Below are positions 50,146 to 57,972 of a stretch of 64,000 nt of DNA, in pieces. Within the stretch, counting starts at the first letter, position 1. Each line of letters starts with the position of its first letter. This stretch comes from Collinsella sp. Its GTDB lineage: Bacteria; Actinomycetota; Coriobacteriia; Coriobacteriales; Coriobacteriaceae. The position numbers and the translations under genes are program-made. Location of the stretch: NCBI GenBank assembly GCA_019414445.1, contig DXMA01000009.1:40629-104628 (forward strand). The letters are read 5' to 3'. The notes below the pieces were generated by a model. That model was not told where the DNA came from. It saw nothing but the letters and a program-made list of their open reading frames with translations, and ran no database searches.

Positions 50146-51060
50146 ATGGCCGACAATCGCAAGCGTGCGCCTCGTGGCGGCAAGCAGGCTGCTTCTGGCT
50201 CGCGTCCGATTCGCCGCAATGACCGCGCTGCCGCTCCCAAGGGCCAGCGCGATCGCGCCCAGGCCGCACGTCCGCAGCGCGATCGCAACCGCGACGCTGT
50301 CCAGGCTCCCAAGGGCGAGTTTATCGAAGGTCGTCGTGCTGCCGCCGAGGCGCTACGCACTGGTTTTCCCATCAAGTGCGCGCTCATTGTCGAGGGTGGA
50401 GAGCGCGATGCCGCCTTGTCGCGCCTGGTCGACGACCTCAACGCCGCGGGCGTCCGCATTAAGTATGTGCCGCGTGCGCAGCTCGACGCACTGTCGAGCC
50501 ATGGCGCTCATCAGGGCATCGCACTCGAGGTTGGCAACTTCCCCTATGCTGATGTCGCCGATATTCTCGACCGCGCAGGCGACGGTCCGGCGCTTGTCGT
50601 CGTGCTCGACCATGTGACCGACGACGGCAACTTTGGCGCCATTGTGCGCTCCGCCGAGGTCGTGGGCGCGGCCGGCGTCGTCATCGCCAACAAGCGTGCC
50701 GCCGGCGTGACCGTGGGCAGCTACAAGACCTCGGCCGGTGCTGTCATGCATCTGCCTATCGCGCAGGTTCCCAATATTGCCCGTGCACTCGATGACCTCA
50801 AGGCCGCTGGTTTTTGGGTAGGCGGCGCCTCCGAGCACGCCGAGGGCAGCTGCTGGGATGCTCCCTTCGAGGGCCGCGTGGCGCTCGTCATGGGCTCCGA
50901 GGGCGACGGCATCTCGCGCCTGGTGCTCGAGAAATGCGACTTTTTGACCAAGCTTCCCCAGCGCGGCATGACCGAGAGCCTCAATGTTGCCCAGGCGACC
51001 ACGGCGCTGTGCTTTGAGTGGCTGCGCCGCAACGTCGGCGAGCTCATGGGGGAGGAGTAG
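50146..51060 (+). CDS. rlmB: 23S rRNA (guanosine-2'-O)-methyltransferase RlmB (SpoU/TrmH family)
   Basis: 304 residues from ATG 50146, seven bases after AGGAGG. A basic, disordered N-terminal extension of about 55 residues (KRAPRGGKQ, RDRAQAARPQRDRNRD), then the substrate-binding domain (EFIEGRRAAAEALRTG) and the SPOUT knot with DHVTDDGNFGAIVRSAEVVGA, VMGSEGDGISRLV and ESLNVAQATTALCFEWLR. Methylates the ribosomal P loop. yacP starts three bases downstream. Confidence 0.93.
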   Translation: MADNRKRAPRGGKQAASGSRPIRRNDRAAAPKGQRDRAQAARPQRDRNRDAVQAPKGEFIEGRRAAAEALRTGFPIKCALIVEGGERDAALSRLVDDLNAAGVRIKYVPRAQLDALSSHGAHQGIALEVGNFPYADVADILDRAGDGPALVVVLDHVTDDGNFGAIVRSAEVVGAAGVVIANKRAAGVTVGSYKTSAGAVMHLPIAQVPNIARALDDLKAAGFWVGGASEHAEGSCWDAPFEGRVALVMGSEGDGISRLVLEKCDFLTKLPQRGMTESLNVAQATTALCFEWLRRNVGELMGEE

Positions 51061-51063
51061 CGC

Positions 51064-51741
51064 ATGTCCAAAAAGAACCGTGCCAAGTCCAAGGCCAAGC
51101 GCTTTGGCGAGGGCTCGGCCAAGCCGATTGTTTCGGCCGCGACCTACGGCGTGGGCGGCAATGCGTTTGCGCAGGCCATCGCCGACCCGGTCTCGACGGT
51201 GCACTCCAATAAGCCCGAGCTGCTGGTGGTCGACGGCTACAACGTGATCCACTGCACGCCGCGCTACGAAAAGCTCGTGTACGACCATTCAGACGATCCG
51301 TATTCCAGCGACGTTCACGATATGGCACGCACCGCCCTCATCAACGACGTTGCCGCGTTTGCCCAAGGTCGGTACGAGGCCGTAATCGTGTTTGACGGCG
51401 CGGGCAATATCTCCAGCGAGCGCCCCAACCTGCCTGCTCGCGGCGTGCGTATCGAGTTTTCGCCGACGGGCGTATCGGCTGATACCGTGGTGCAAAAGCT
51501 CTGCATCGAGGCACGCGAGGAAGGCCGCGCGTGCTCCGTGGTATCGAGTGACGGCACAATACAGGCCGTCGTCATGGGCAAGGGCGTCACGCGCATCTCG
51601 AGCCGTATGCTGGTGGACGAGATCAAACAGATCGATAACGACGTTCACGAGGCAGAGGAAGCTCCGCAGATCAAGATGACTCTGGGCAGCCGCCTGAGCC
51701 CCGATACCCTGGCCAAGCTCAAGGCCCTGCGTGGCCGGTAG
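51064..51741 (+). CDS. NYN-domain endoribonuclease YacP/Rae1 family
   Basis: 225 residues. An N-terminal basic stretch of about 50 residues precedes the NYN (PIN-like) domain: LLVVDGYNVIH with the first acidic residue, VIVFDGAGN, VVSSDGTIQ. B. subtilis Rae1 (YacP) enters the ribosomal A site and cleaves mRNA. The rlmB-yacP order is conserved. Confidence 0.88.
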   Translation: MSKKNRAKSKAKRFGEGSAKPIVSAATYGVGGNAFAQAIADPVSTVHSNKPELLVVDGYNVIHCTPRYEKLVYDHSDDPYSSDVHDMARTALINDVAAFAQGRYEAVIVFDGAGNISSERPNLPARGVRIEFSPTGVSADTVVQKLCIEAREEGRACSVVSSDGTIQAVVMGKGVTRISSRMLVDEIKQIDNDVHEAEEAPQIKMTLGSRLSPDTLAKLKALRGR

Positions 51742-51779
51742 GGGATTATCCATAGAGACCCGTTTCCCAATTGGTCAGC

Positions 51780-51872
51780 CCGTTGATTTGTAATCAATGG
51801 ACTGTGGGTTGCCGTCGCCAAAACGAATAGTTTTTGGTTTTGGCGAACGGATAAAACTATTCGTTCTGGCGA
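51780..51872. repeat. Possible decayed tRNA-Thr fragment and adjoining inverted repeat
   Basis: GTTGATTTGTAATCAATGG at 51782-51800 resembles the anticodon arm of the tRNA-Thr 190 bp downstream (ACTGATTTGTAATCAGTGG). Right after it, CGCCAAAACGAATAGTTTT (51816-51834) and AAAACTATTCGTTCTGGCG (51853-51871) are 19-bp arms with one mismatch. No gene in this gap. Confidence 0.5.
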
Positions 51873-51964
51873 ATAGTTTTGAGATGTGGTCGGGCGAAGG
51901 GCCTGTTGCGCCTCGTCCGCAATTCCTTTATTCTTAACTGGCTTCGCGCGAAAGCGCCAAGTGT

Positions 51965-52039
51965 GCCAGTGTGGCGCAACGGTAGCGCAACTGATTTGTA
52001 ATCAGTGGGTTGCAGGTTCGATTCCTGTCACTGGCTCCA
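51965..52039 (+). tRNA. tRNA-Thr (anticodon TGT)
   Basis: GCCAGTG pairs with CACTGGC; anticodon arm ACTGA-TTTGTAA-TCAGT; T-arm CAGGTTCGATTCCTG; discriminator T and CCA encoded. 75 nt. Confidence 0.95.
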
Positions 52040-52133
52040 TGAGAGTTTCGGGCTCTGTTCCCTTGTGGGACAGGGCCCGTTTCTATTTATGTCGATAAGT
52101 CAGCGTGCTTGGCGCCAACCAAGCTTCAGGTTT

Positions 52134-52270
52134 GACTCGATCTGTAACACGAAGAAGCTGAAAACCTTTCTTACTGTTACAGAATGAGACGTAAGCGGAG
52201 GTCTCTGCGTAATATCTCGACCTGTAACAGATAGGGGAGAAAATGTTCTCTATATGTTACAGATCGAGAC
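52134..52270. repeat. Two tandem CTCGATCTGTAACA hairpins
   Basis: Hairpin one: GACTCGATCTGTAACA (52134-52149) with TGTTACAGAATGAGAC (52175-52190). Hairpin two: ATCTCGACCTGTAACA (52214-52229) with TGTTACAGATCGAGAC (52255-52270), including inner GAGAA/TTCTC pairing. They are about 80 bp apart and clearly related. Confidence 0.65.
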
Positions 52271-52302
52271 AAAAGCCGTGTCGAGCTCGGCTGCCCCCCC
52301 CT

Positions 52303-52446
52303 GAGCGTGGATTATCGGACGTACGAGAGTGGAAAATCTCCCGCCTAGAGAATGAACGTGGATAATCTCCCACTTTGGGCCCAGTGGCACGTCAAAAGTG
52401 GGAGATTATCCACGCTCGATTTCAAACGGGAGATAATCCACGCTCG
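52303..52446. repeat. GTGGATAATCTCCC palindrome, copy 2 with partial units
   Basis: CGTGGATAATCTCCCACTTT (52357-52376) and its exact complement at 52395-52414 form a perfect 20-bp stem. Partial units flank it: GAGCGTGGATTATC (52303-52316) and ACGGGAGATAATCCACGC (52426-52443). Same family as 37778-37835. The 713-bp gap between tRNA-Thr and tRNA-Tyr holds only these repeats and the promoter below. Confidence 0.8.
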
Positions 52447-52660
52447 AATTTGCCGCGGAAGCCCGATCTCGACCTATATATAGGTGCAAATATGCCGTTA
52501 TCGAAGTTCGATTCTGAAGGTATACTCCACTACACCAAAGTATTCGCTCGGGAAATGTCACCGCTACATGCAAATCCACCGTCCTTCATATCCAAACTCA
52601 ACAAAACCGCAGGTCACGGCTATATAGATACGCCCGGAACCGTGTATCTAGAGGTTTTCG

Positions 52661-52690
52661 TTGACAGCCCCCAAGGTTGCATCGTATTAT
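52661..52690 (+). promoter_or_regulatory. Promoter of the tRNA-Tyr/Thr/Met-tuf operon
   Basis: TTGACA (52661-52666), an 18-bp gap, TATTAT (52685-52690). The upstream GAGGTTTTCG is identical to that before the rpmG promoter. About 60 bp ahead of tRNA-Tyr. Confidence 0.75.
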
Positions 52691-52752
52691 CTTTTTCGTT
52701 CGCGGGGGCGGCGGTCCAAAAGACCAAAGGACCTGCGGATACTTGAACGATT

Positions 52753-52834
52753 GGGAGTTTGCCCGAGTGGTTAATGGGGACGGGCTGTAAACCCGTTGGC
52801 TCTGCCTACATAGGTTCGAATCCTATAGCTCCCA
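52753..52834 (+). tRNA. tRNA-Tyr (anticodon GTA)
   Basis: Long variable arm class. GGGAGTT pairs with AGCTCCC; anticodon loop CTGTAAA; T-arm ATAGGTTCGAATCCTAT; discriminator A. The following bases are CCC, so CCA is not encoded, unlike the other tRNAs here. Confidence 0.94.
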
Positions 52835-52844
52835 CCCGTCAAGT

Positions 52845-52920
52845 GCCTGTATAGCTCAGTCGGTAGAGCACTTCGTTGGTAACGAAGAGGTCACCAGTTC
52901 AAGTCTGGTTGCAGGCTCCA
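52845..52920 (+). tRNA. tRNA-Thr (anticodon GGT)
   Basis: GCCTGTA pairs with TGCAGGC; anticodon arm CTTCG-TTGGTAA-CGAAG; T-arm CCAGTTCAAGTCTGG; CCA encoded. 76 nt. Confidence 0.96.
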
Positions 52921-52923
52921 TCC

Positions 52924-53000
52924 GGCGGTGTAGCTCAGTTGGTTAGAGCACACGGTTCATACCCGTGGCGTCACTGGTTCGAATCCAGTCACCGCTACCA
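52924..53000 (+). tRNA. tRNA-Met (anticodon CAT, elongator type)
   Basis: GGCGGTG pairs with CACCGCT, ending in a G1-U72 wobble; anticodon arm CACGG-TTCATAC-CCGTG lacks the three G-C pairs of initiator tRNA. CCA encoded. 77 nt. An Ile-specific modified CAT tRNA cannot be excluded from sequence alone. Confidence 0.9.
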
Positions 53001-53011
53001 TAGGTAACACG

Positions 53012-53042
53012 GTGGCTTCTCAATAGTATGTTGAGAGGCCAC
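53012..53042 (+). promoter_or_regulatory. Hairpin between tRNA-Met and tuf
   Basis: GTGGCTTCTCAA and TTGAGAGGCCAC pair over 12 positions (one wobble) around TAGTATG. No T tract, so an RNA processing site is more likely than a terminator. Confidence 0.5.
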
Positions 53043-53096
53043 TATGGTATAAAGGCAAAGTCCCGTCCGGGGACGACCTGTTTAGAGGAGGGCTTT

Positions 53097-54287
53097 ATGG
53101 CCAAAGAGAAGTTTGAGCGCACTAAGCCGCATGTTAACATCGGCACCATTGGTCACGTCGACCACGGCAAGACCACGCTGACCGCTGCCATCACCAAGGT
53201 TCTCTCCGAGACCGAGGGCTGCAAGGCTGACTTCACTGCGTTCGAGAACATCGACAAGGCTCCCGAGGAGCGCGAGCGCGGCATTACGATCTCCGTCTCC
53301 CACGTCGAGTACGAGACTGCTGCCCGTCACTACGCTCACGTTGACTGCCCGGGCCACGCTGACTACGTCAAGAACATGATCTCCGGTGCTGCTCAGATGG
53401 ACGGCGCTATCCTGGTCATCGCCGCTACCGACGGCCCCATGGCTCAGACCCGCGAGCACATCCTGCTCGCCCGTCAGGTCGGCGTTCCTTACATCGTCGT
53501 CTTCCTGAACAAGTGCGACATGGTCGACGATGACGAGCTCATCGACCTCGTCGAGATGGAGACCCGTGAGCTCCTCTCCGAGTACGATTTCCCCGGCGAC
53601 GACATCCCCGTCATCCGTGGTTCCGCTCTGGGCGCTCTCGAGGGCGACGCCAAGTGGATGGACGCTATCCGTGAGCTCATGAACGCCGTCGACGAGTACA
53701 TCCCGACGCCTGCTCGTAACAACGACCTCCCCTTCCTGATGGCCGTTGAGGACGTTATGACCATCTCCGGCCGTGGTACCGTTGCTACCGGCCGTGTCGA
53801 GCGCGGTGAGCTCAAGCTCAACGAGCCCGTCGAGATCGTCGGCATCAAGGATACCCAGAACACCGTCGTTACCGGTATCGAGATGTTCCGTAAGTCCATG
53901 GACTTCTGCGAGGCTGGCGACAACGTCGGTCTGCTGCTCCGCGGCATCAAGCGCGAGGACATCGAGCGTGGCCAGGTTCTCTGCAAGCCCGGTTCGGTTA
54001 CCCCGCACACCAAGTTCACCGGTGAGATCTACGTTCTGACCAAGGAGGAGGGCGGCCGTCACACCCCGTTCTTCGATGGTTATCGTCCTCAGTTCTACTT
54101 CCGTACCACCGACGTTACCGGTACGGTCAAGCTCCCCGAGGGCACCGAGATGGCTATGCCTGGTGACCACATCACCATCGAGGGCGACCTCATCCACCCG
54201 ATCGCCATGGAGGAGGGCCTGCGCTTCGCTATCCGCGAGGGTGGCCACACCGTCGGTTCGGGCATCGTCTCCACGATCATTGAGTAA
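53097..54287 (+). CDS. tuf: Translation elongation factor Tu
   Basis: 396 residues from ATG 53097, after GAGGAGGG. GTP-binding motifs GHVDHGKTT, DCPGHADY, and NKCDMVD; domains 2 and 3 complete. Delivers aminoacyl-tRNA to the ribosome. The tRNA-Tyr/Thr/Met-tuf layout recalls the tRNA-tufB operon of E. coli. Strong codon bias produces a long antisense open frame of no meaning. Confidence 0.98.
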   Translation: MAKEKFERTKPHVNIGTIGHVDHGKTTLTAAITKVLSETEGCKADFTAFENIDKAPEERERGITISVSHVEYETAARHYAHVDCPGHADYVKNMISGAAQMDGAILVIAATDGPMAQTREHILLARQVGVPYIVVFLNKCDMVDDDELIDLVEMETRELLSEYDFPGDDIPVIRGSALGALEGDAKWMDAIRELMNAVDEYIPTPARNNDLPFLMAVEDVMTISGRGTVATGRVERGELKLNEPVEIVGIKDTQNTVVTGIEMFRKSMDFCEAGDNVGLLLRGIKREDIERGQVLCKPGSVTPHTKFTGEIYVLTKEEGGRHTPFFDGYRPQFYFRTTDVTGTVKLPEGTEMAMPGDHITIEGDLIHPIAMEEGLRFAIREGGHTVGSGIVSTIIE

Positions 54288-54314
54288 ATTAGCTCTTTGA
54301 TATAGCTGACTTAG

Positions 54315-54350
54315 AGAACCCGGCACTTATATGGGTGCCGGGTTCTTTTC
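54315..54350 (+). terminator. Terminator after tuf
   Basis: AGAACCCGGCAC (54315-54326) pairs with GTGCCGGGTTCT, followed by TTTT. Confidence 0.9.
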
Positions 54351-54491
54351 TGCAATGGATATTCAGCCGTTGCTGGTGTCGAGAGGATCGATAATGGTCC
54401 TGGATGCACCGTCGATTAGATCTCGATGGCTTCATTGATGTGTTCCAAATATGAATGGATCCACCGAGAACCAATTGACTCGAGGTTTTCG

Positions 54492-54521
54492 TTGACAGCA
54501 CTTACGTGGAGCTGATAAAGT
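54492..54521 (+). promoter_or_regulatory. Promoter of rpmG-tRNA-Trp-secE region
   Basis: TTGACA (54492-54497), an 18-bp gap, TAAAGT (54516-54521). GAGGTTTTCG lies directly upstream as in the tRNA-tuf promoter. Confidence 0.65.
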
Positions 54522-54566
54522 AACAACTCGTGCCCGTACGGGGCGGAAATGAAAGGTTCAGGATAC

Positions 54567-54716
54567 ATGCGTACTCTAGTTACTCTTGCGTGCACTGAGT
54601 GCAAGCGCCGCAACTATACGACCACCAAGAACAAGTCGACCATGCCTGATCGTATGGAGATTAAGAAGTATTGCCCCTGGTGCCGTCACCACACGCTGCA
54701 CAAAGAGACTCGCTAG
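54567..54716 (+). CDS. rpmG: 50S ribosomal protein L33
   Basis: 49 residues: MRTLVTLACTECKRRNYTT, then YCPWCRHHTLHKETR. The four cysteines (CTEC and CPWC) form the zinc-binding C+ type of L33. Too short for many gene callers, but the position before secE-nusG and the ribosome site are normal. Confidence 0.95.
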   Translation: MRTLVTLACTECKRRNYTTTKNKSTMPDRMEIKKYCPWCRHHTLHKETR

Positions 54717-54729
54717 TCTCTAGTCACAT

Positions 54730-54805
54730 ACGCCAGTAGTTCAATTGGTAGAGCATCGGTCTCCAAAACCGAGTGTTGAGGGTTCGAGTCCTTCCTGGCG
54801 TGCCA
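54730..54805 (+). tRNA. tRNA-Trp (anticodon CCA)
   Basis: ACGCCAG pairs with CTGGCGT; anticodon arm TCGGT-CTCCAAA-ACCGA; T-arm around GGGTTCGAGTCC; discriminator G and CCA encoded. It lies between rpmG and secE, the usual place. Confidence 0.96.
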
Positions 54806-54814
54806 GTCATTATT

Positions 54815-54845
54815 CCGTAAGCTCCCAATTGGGGGCTTACGGTTT
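54815..54845 (+). terminator. Weak terminator or attenuator between tRNA-Trp and secE
   Basis: CCGTAAGCTCCC and GGGGGCTTACGG with loop AATT, followed by TTTAC. Confidence 0.55.
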
Positions 54846-54881
54846 ACTCATGTATAAGCGCATTGCGCGGAGGTAACCCAA

Positions 54882-55220
54882 ATGGCCAACAAGAAGAACA
54901 AGAAGAAGGCACAGCAGCAGGCGCCTGCCAACAACGCTGCCGCCAACTCCAAGGTTGAGGCCAAGAAGGCCGTTGCCAAGAAGAGCGAGAAGGCTGCGAA
55001 GTCTAAGAAGAACGAGAAGCCTGGTTTCTTCGCCCGCACCAAGAAGTATTTCGCTTCGGTCAAGTCTGAGATGAAGCGTGTCACGTGGCCTGACAAGAAG
55101 GAGCTCGTGAACTACTCGGTCGTCGTTTGCGCTTCTCTGGTCGTCGTCGGCGTCGTCATCGCTCTGCTCGATGCTGGCTTTGGCGAGGCTCTTGCTCTGT
55201 TCTCCGGATTGAGGGGCTAA
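54882..55220 (+). CDS. secE: Preprotein translocase subunit SecE
   Basis: 112 residues. The first about 50 residues are rich in Lys and Ala (low complexity). The conserved core is FFARTKKYFASVKSEMKRVTWPDKKELV followed by one membrane helix. Part of the SecYEG channel. Three bases separate it from nusG. Confidence 0.94.
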   Translation: MANKKNKKKAQQQAPANNAAANSKVEAKKAVAKKSEKAAKSKKNEKPGFFARTKKYFASVKSEMKRVTWPDKKELVNYSVVVCASLVVVGVVIALLDAGFGEALALFSGLRG

Positions 55221-55223
55221 ACC

Positions 55224-55760
55224 ATGTCTAAGCGTTGGTACGTCGTTCACACTTACTCTGGATACGAGAACCGCGTTAAGTCCGATCTCGAGCATCGCAT
55301 CGAGACTATGGGCATGCAGGACCGTATCTTTGATATCGAGATTCCTATGGAGCGCGTCACCGAGATTAAAGAGGGTGGCAAGCGTGAGACCAAGGATTCC
55401 AAGATCTTCCCGGGTTATGTCCTGGTCCGCATGGAGATGGATGACGATGCTTGGACGTGCGTTCGTAACACGCCTGGCGTCACCGGTTTCCTGGGCGGCA
55501 ACGGCAAGCCCGCTCCGCTTTCCCGCGACGAGTACAACAAGATGACTCGTCGTCCCGGTAAGGGCGATTCGCCCAAGCGCACCTCGGTTGATATTCAGGT
55601 CGGCACGTCCGTCCGCGTCACCGATGGCCCGCTTACCGACTTTGATGGCAAGGTCTCCGAGGTTAACACCGAGGCTGGCAAGCTCAAGGTCACGCTGATG
55701 ATCTTTGGCCGCGAGACGCCGGTTGAGCTCGACTTTAACCAGGTCGCTGTCATCGCTTAA
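55224..55760 (+). CDS. nusG: Transcription termination/antitermination factor NusG
   Basis: 178 residues. The NGN domain starts KRWYVVHTYSGYENRVKSDLEHR; PGYVLVRMEMDDDAW; the KOW domain has GTSVRVTDGPLTDFDGKVSEVN. Couples RNA polymerase to ribosomes or Rho. rplK follows after 120 bp. Confidence 0.97.
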   Translation: MSKRWYVVHTYSGYENRVKSDLEHRIETMGMQDRIFDIEIPMERVTEIKEGGKRETKDSKIFPGYVLVRMEMDDDAWTCVRNTPGVTGFLGGNGKPAPLSRDEYNKMTRRPGKGDSPKRTSVDIQVGTSVRVTDGPLTDFDGKVSEVNTEAGKLKVTLMIFGRETPVELDFNQVAVIA

Positions 55761-55880
55761 GTTTTCGTCCGTTCGCGCGAGCGTGCTTCTTCTGTGACTG
55801 CTCATCTCAGGAGTGCTTCTAACACGTGCGTGCTTACGATATAGCAAGTACTTCACACTCGTGATTCGAAAGGAATGACC

Positions 55881-56309
55881 ATGGCTGAGAAGAAGGTTGC
55901 CAACGTCATTAAGCTCCAGATTCCTGCTGGTGCAGCTAACCCCGCTCCTCCCGTCGGCCCCGCCCTGGGCGCTGCTGGCGTGAACATCATGCAGTTCTGC
56001 CAGGCCTTTAACGCCGAGACGCAGGACAAGAAGGGCGACATCATCCCCGTTGAGATCTCTGTCTACGAGGATAAGTCCTTCTCCTTCATCACCAAGACCC
56101 CGCCGGCGGCTCACCTCATCAAGAAGGAGCTGAACCTCAAGTCTGGTTCCGCTAAGCCCCAGGCCGACAAGGTTGGTCAGCTCTCCCAGGAGCAGCTCAC
56201 CAAGATCGCCGAGATCAAGATGCCGGACCTCAATGCCAACGACATTGACGCCGCCAAGAAGATCATCGCCGGTACCGCCCGTTCCATGGGCGTCACCATC
56301 GCTGAGTAG
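55881..56309 (+). CDS. rplK: 50S ribosomal protein L11
   Basis: 142 residues from ATG 55881, preferred to ATG 55875 because GAAAGGA is seven bases upstream. KLQIPAGAANPAPPVGPALGAAGVNIMQFCQ and the C-terminal IAGTARSMG are typical. Binds the GTPase-associated 23S rRNA region. Confidence 0.97.
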   Translation: MAEKKVANVIKLQIPAGAANPAPPVGPALGAAGVNIMQFCQAFNAETQDKKGDIIPVEISVYEDKSFSFITKTPPAAHLIKKELNLKSGSAKPQADKVGQLSQEQLTKIAEIKMPDLNANDIDAAKKIIAGTARSMGVTIAE

Positions 56310-56426
56310 CGATTTCTTATGGTAACGACGGGTGCTCCGACCGGGGCGCCCGTTAAATGTGTGCAATAGGGCACACGATACGATGTGGGAGGGCTCACGC
56401 CCGTTTAACCACAGGAGGTAATGCAC

Positions 56427-57134
56427 ATGGCTAAGCATGGTAAGAGCTATAACGCCGCTGCCGAGAAGATCGACCGCGCCACGCTCTACACCCCCCTTCA
56501 GGCTGCCAAGCTCATCAAGGAGCTCGACACCGCCAAGTTCGACGAGACCGTCGAGGCCCACTTCCGTCTGGGCATCGATACTCGTAAGGCTGACCAGAAC
56601 ATCCGTGGTTCCATCTCCCTGCCCCACGGCACCGGCAAGACCGTTCGTGTTGCCGTCTTCGCCGAGGGCGAGAAGGCCCGCGAGGCCGAGGCTGCCGGCG
56701 CCGACATCATCGGTTCCGACGAGCTCGTCGCCCAGATCCAGAAGGGCGAGATCAACTTCGACGCCGCTATCGCTACGCCGAACATGATGGCCAAGGTTGG
56801 CCGCATCGGTAAGATCCTTGGTCCCCGTGGCCTTATGCCGAACCCTAAGCTCGGTACCGTGACCATGGACGTCGCCAAGATGGTCTCCGAGCTCAAGGCC
56901 GGCCGCGTTGAGTATCGTGCCGACCGCTACGGCATCTGCCACGTGCCCCTGGGCAAGAAGTCCTTCTCTGAGCAGCAGCTCGTCGAGAACTACGCTGCCC
57001 TGTACACCGAGATCCTGCGCGTCAAGCCCTCTTCTGCTAAGGGCAAGTACGTCAAGTCCATCTCCGTGTCTTCCACCATGGGCCCTGGCGTCAAGGTCGA
57101 TCCCGCTGTCCAGCGTGACTTCCTGGCTGAGTAA
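56427..57134 (+). CDS. rplA: 50S ribosomal protein L1
   Basis: 235 residues from ATG 56427; CAGGAGG lies seven bases upstream, making ATG 56421 less likely. KIGRIGKILGPRGLMPNPKLGTVT is the hallmark motif. Forms the mobile L1 stalk. A strong terminator follows and rplJ-rplL are not next to it within the window. Confidence 0.97.
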   Translation: MAKHGKSYNAAAEKIDRATLYTPLQAAKLIKELDTAKFDETVEAHFRLGIDTRKADQNIRGSISLPHGTGKTVRVAVFAEGEKAREAEAAGADIIGSDELVAQIQKGEINFDAAIATPNMMAKVGRIGKILGPRGLMPNPKLGTVTMDVAKMVSELKAGRVEYRADRYGICHVPLGKKSFSEQQLVENYAALYTEILRVKPSSAKGKYVKSISVSSTMGPGVKVDPAVQRDFLAE

Positions 57135-57171
57135 CTGCTAGTTACTGCCTGAGCAAAGCAAGCATTGCTAA

Positions 57172-57212
57172 AGAAACCCGGTTCCGCCTCGTGTGGGACC
57201 GGGTTTCTTGCT
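57172..57212 (+). terminator. Terminator after rplA
   Basis: AGAAACCCGGTTCC (57172-57185) and GGGACCGGGTTTCT (57195-57208), then TGCT. Confidence 0.85.
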
Positions 57213-57224
57213 ATCGCGTGCCAA

Positions 57225-57263
57225 AACCACCTCAAAGGGGAAAGCGTCCCCTTTGAGGTGGTT
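57225..57263. repeat. GGGACAGG-related stem-loop between convergent genes
   Basis: AACCACCTCAAAGGGG (57225-57240) and CCCCTTTGAGGTGGTT (57248-57263) are perfect 16-bp arms; the loop and arm include GTCCCCTTT. It overlaps the end of the metallophosphoesterase gene by two bases and may also terminate it. Confidence 0.6.
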
Positions 57264-57972
57264 ACCAGGGTGTTCTGGCGGTAGAGGACTCAATGGCCTC
57301 GTGGCGCTTGAGCTCGCGGCGCATGGTTTGCGAGTTGAGCCAGGCTGCCTGCCAGCCACGGATGGGGTAGCGCGTCTGGTCGAGCTCAAACTGCGTATAG
57401 CCGCAGGCGTTGATGATCGTCGTTCCACACACATGCTGCCGCTCACGCTGAAAATCGTAACCGTAGCTTTGGTGTACATGCCCATGCACCATGTAGTCGG
57501 CTCCCCAGGACTCAAGCGCCGTGTTAAAGCACTCAAACCCTCGATGCGGTAGATCGTCCAGATCACCCATACCGGCGGCGGGCGCATGGGTAAGCAGAAT
57601 GTCGCACCCGCCGACCATCCTAACCTTACGCGACAGCTTACGCATACGCTTGGACATCTCGCGTTCGGTGTACATGTTGGCGCCGTCGCGATAACGCATG
57701 GACCCGCCAAGGCCCGCAATGCGAATCCCTCGGTACGTGTACACGCTGTCTTCTACGCAGATACATCCGCCCGGTGCATGACGTGCGTAGCGGTCATCGT
57801 GATTGCCACGCACGTAGATGAGCGGTTTGTTGATGACCGTAACCAAAAACTCAAGATAGTCCGGGTCCAGATCGCCGGCGGACAAAATCAGGTCGACGCC
57901 CTCAAAGCGTTCCTTGCGAAAGCACTCCCAAAGGCATCGTTCTTCGGTATCGGCTATGGCAAGGATTTTCAT
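57262..57972 (-). CDS. Calcineurin-like metallophosphoesterase
   Basis: 236 residues. Metallophosphoesterase motifs: ILAIADTEE (the first motif, normally D-x-H, reads D-T-E), LILSAGDLDPDYLEFL, YVRGNHDDRY, LLTHAPAAG and MVHGHVHQS. The five-block order fits a phosphodiesterase or phosphatase of unknown substrate. It overlaps the stop of the ParB-like/BMP gene by 4 bp (ATGA), so the two are translated together. Confidence 0.85.
   Translation of the reverse strand: MKILAIADTEERCLWECFRKERFEGVDLILSAGDLDPDYLEFLVTVINKPLIYVRGNHDDRYARHAPGGCICVEDSVYTYRGIRIAGLGGSMRYRDGANMYTEREMSKRMRKLSRKVRMVGGCDILLTHAPAAGMGDLDDLPHRGFECFNTALESWGADYMVHGHVHQSYGYDFQRERQHVCGTTIINACGYTQFELDQTRYPIRGWQAAWLNSQTMRRELKRHEAIESSTARTPW

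Noticed and set aside
52375..52746. 123-codon open frame before tRNA-Tyr
   Set aside because: Its 5' third is the GTGGATAATCTCCC repeat and its 3' third overlaps the tRNA promoter; no ribosome site and no domain.
56310..56426. L1-binding autoregulatory site between rplK and rplA
   Set aside because: A hairpin (ACGGGTGC/GCGCCCGT) is present but does not clearly match the known L1 site.
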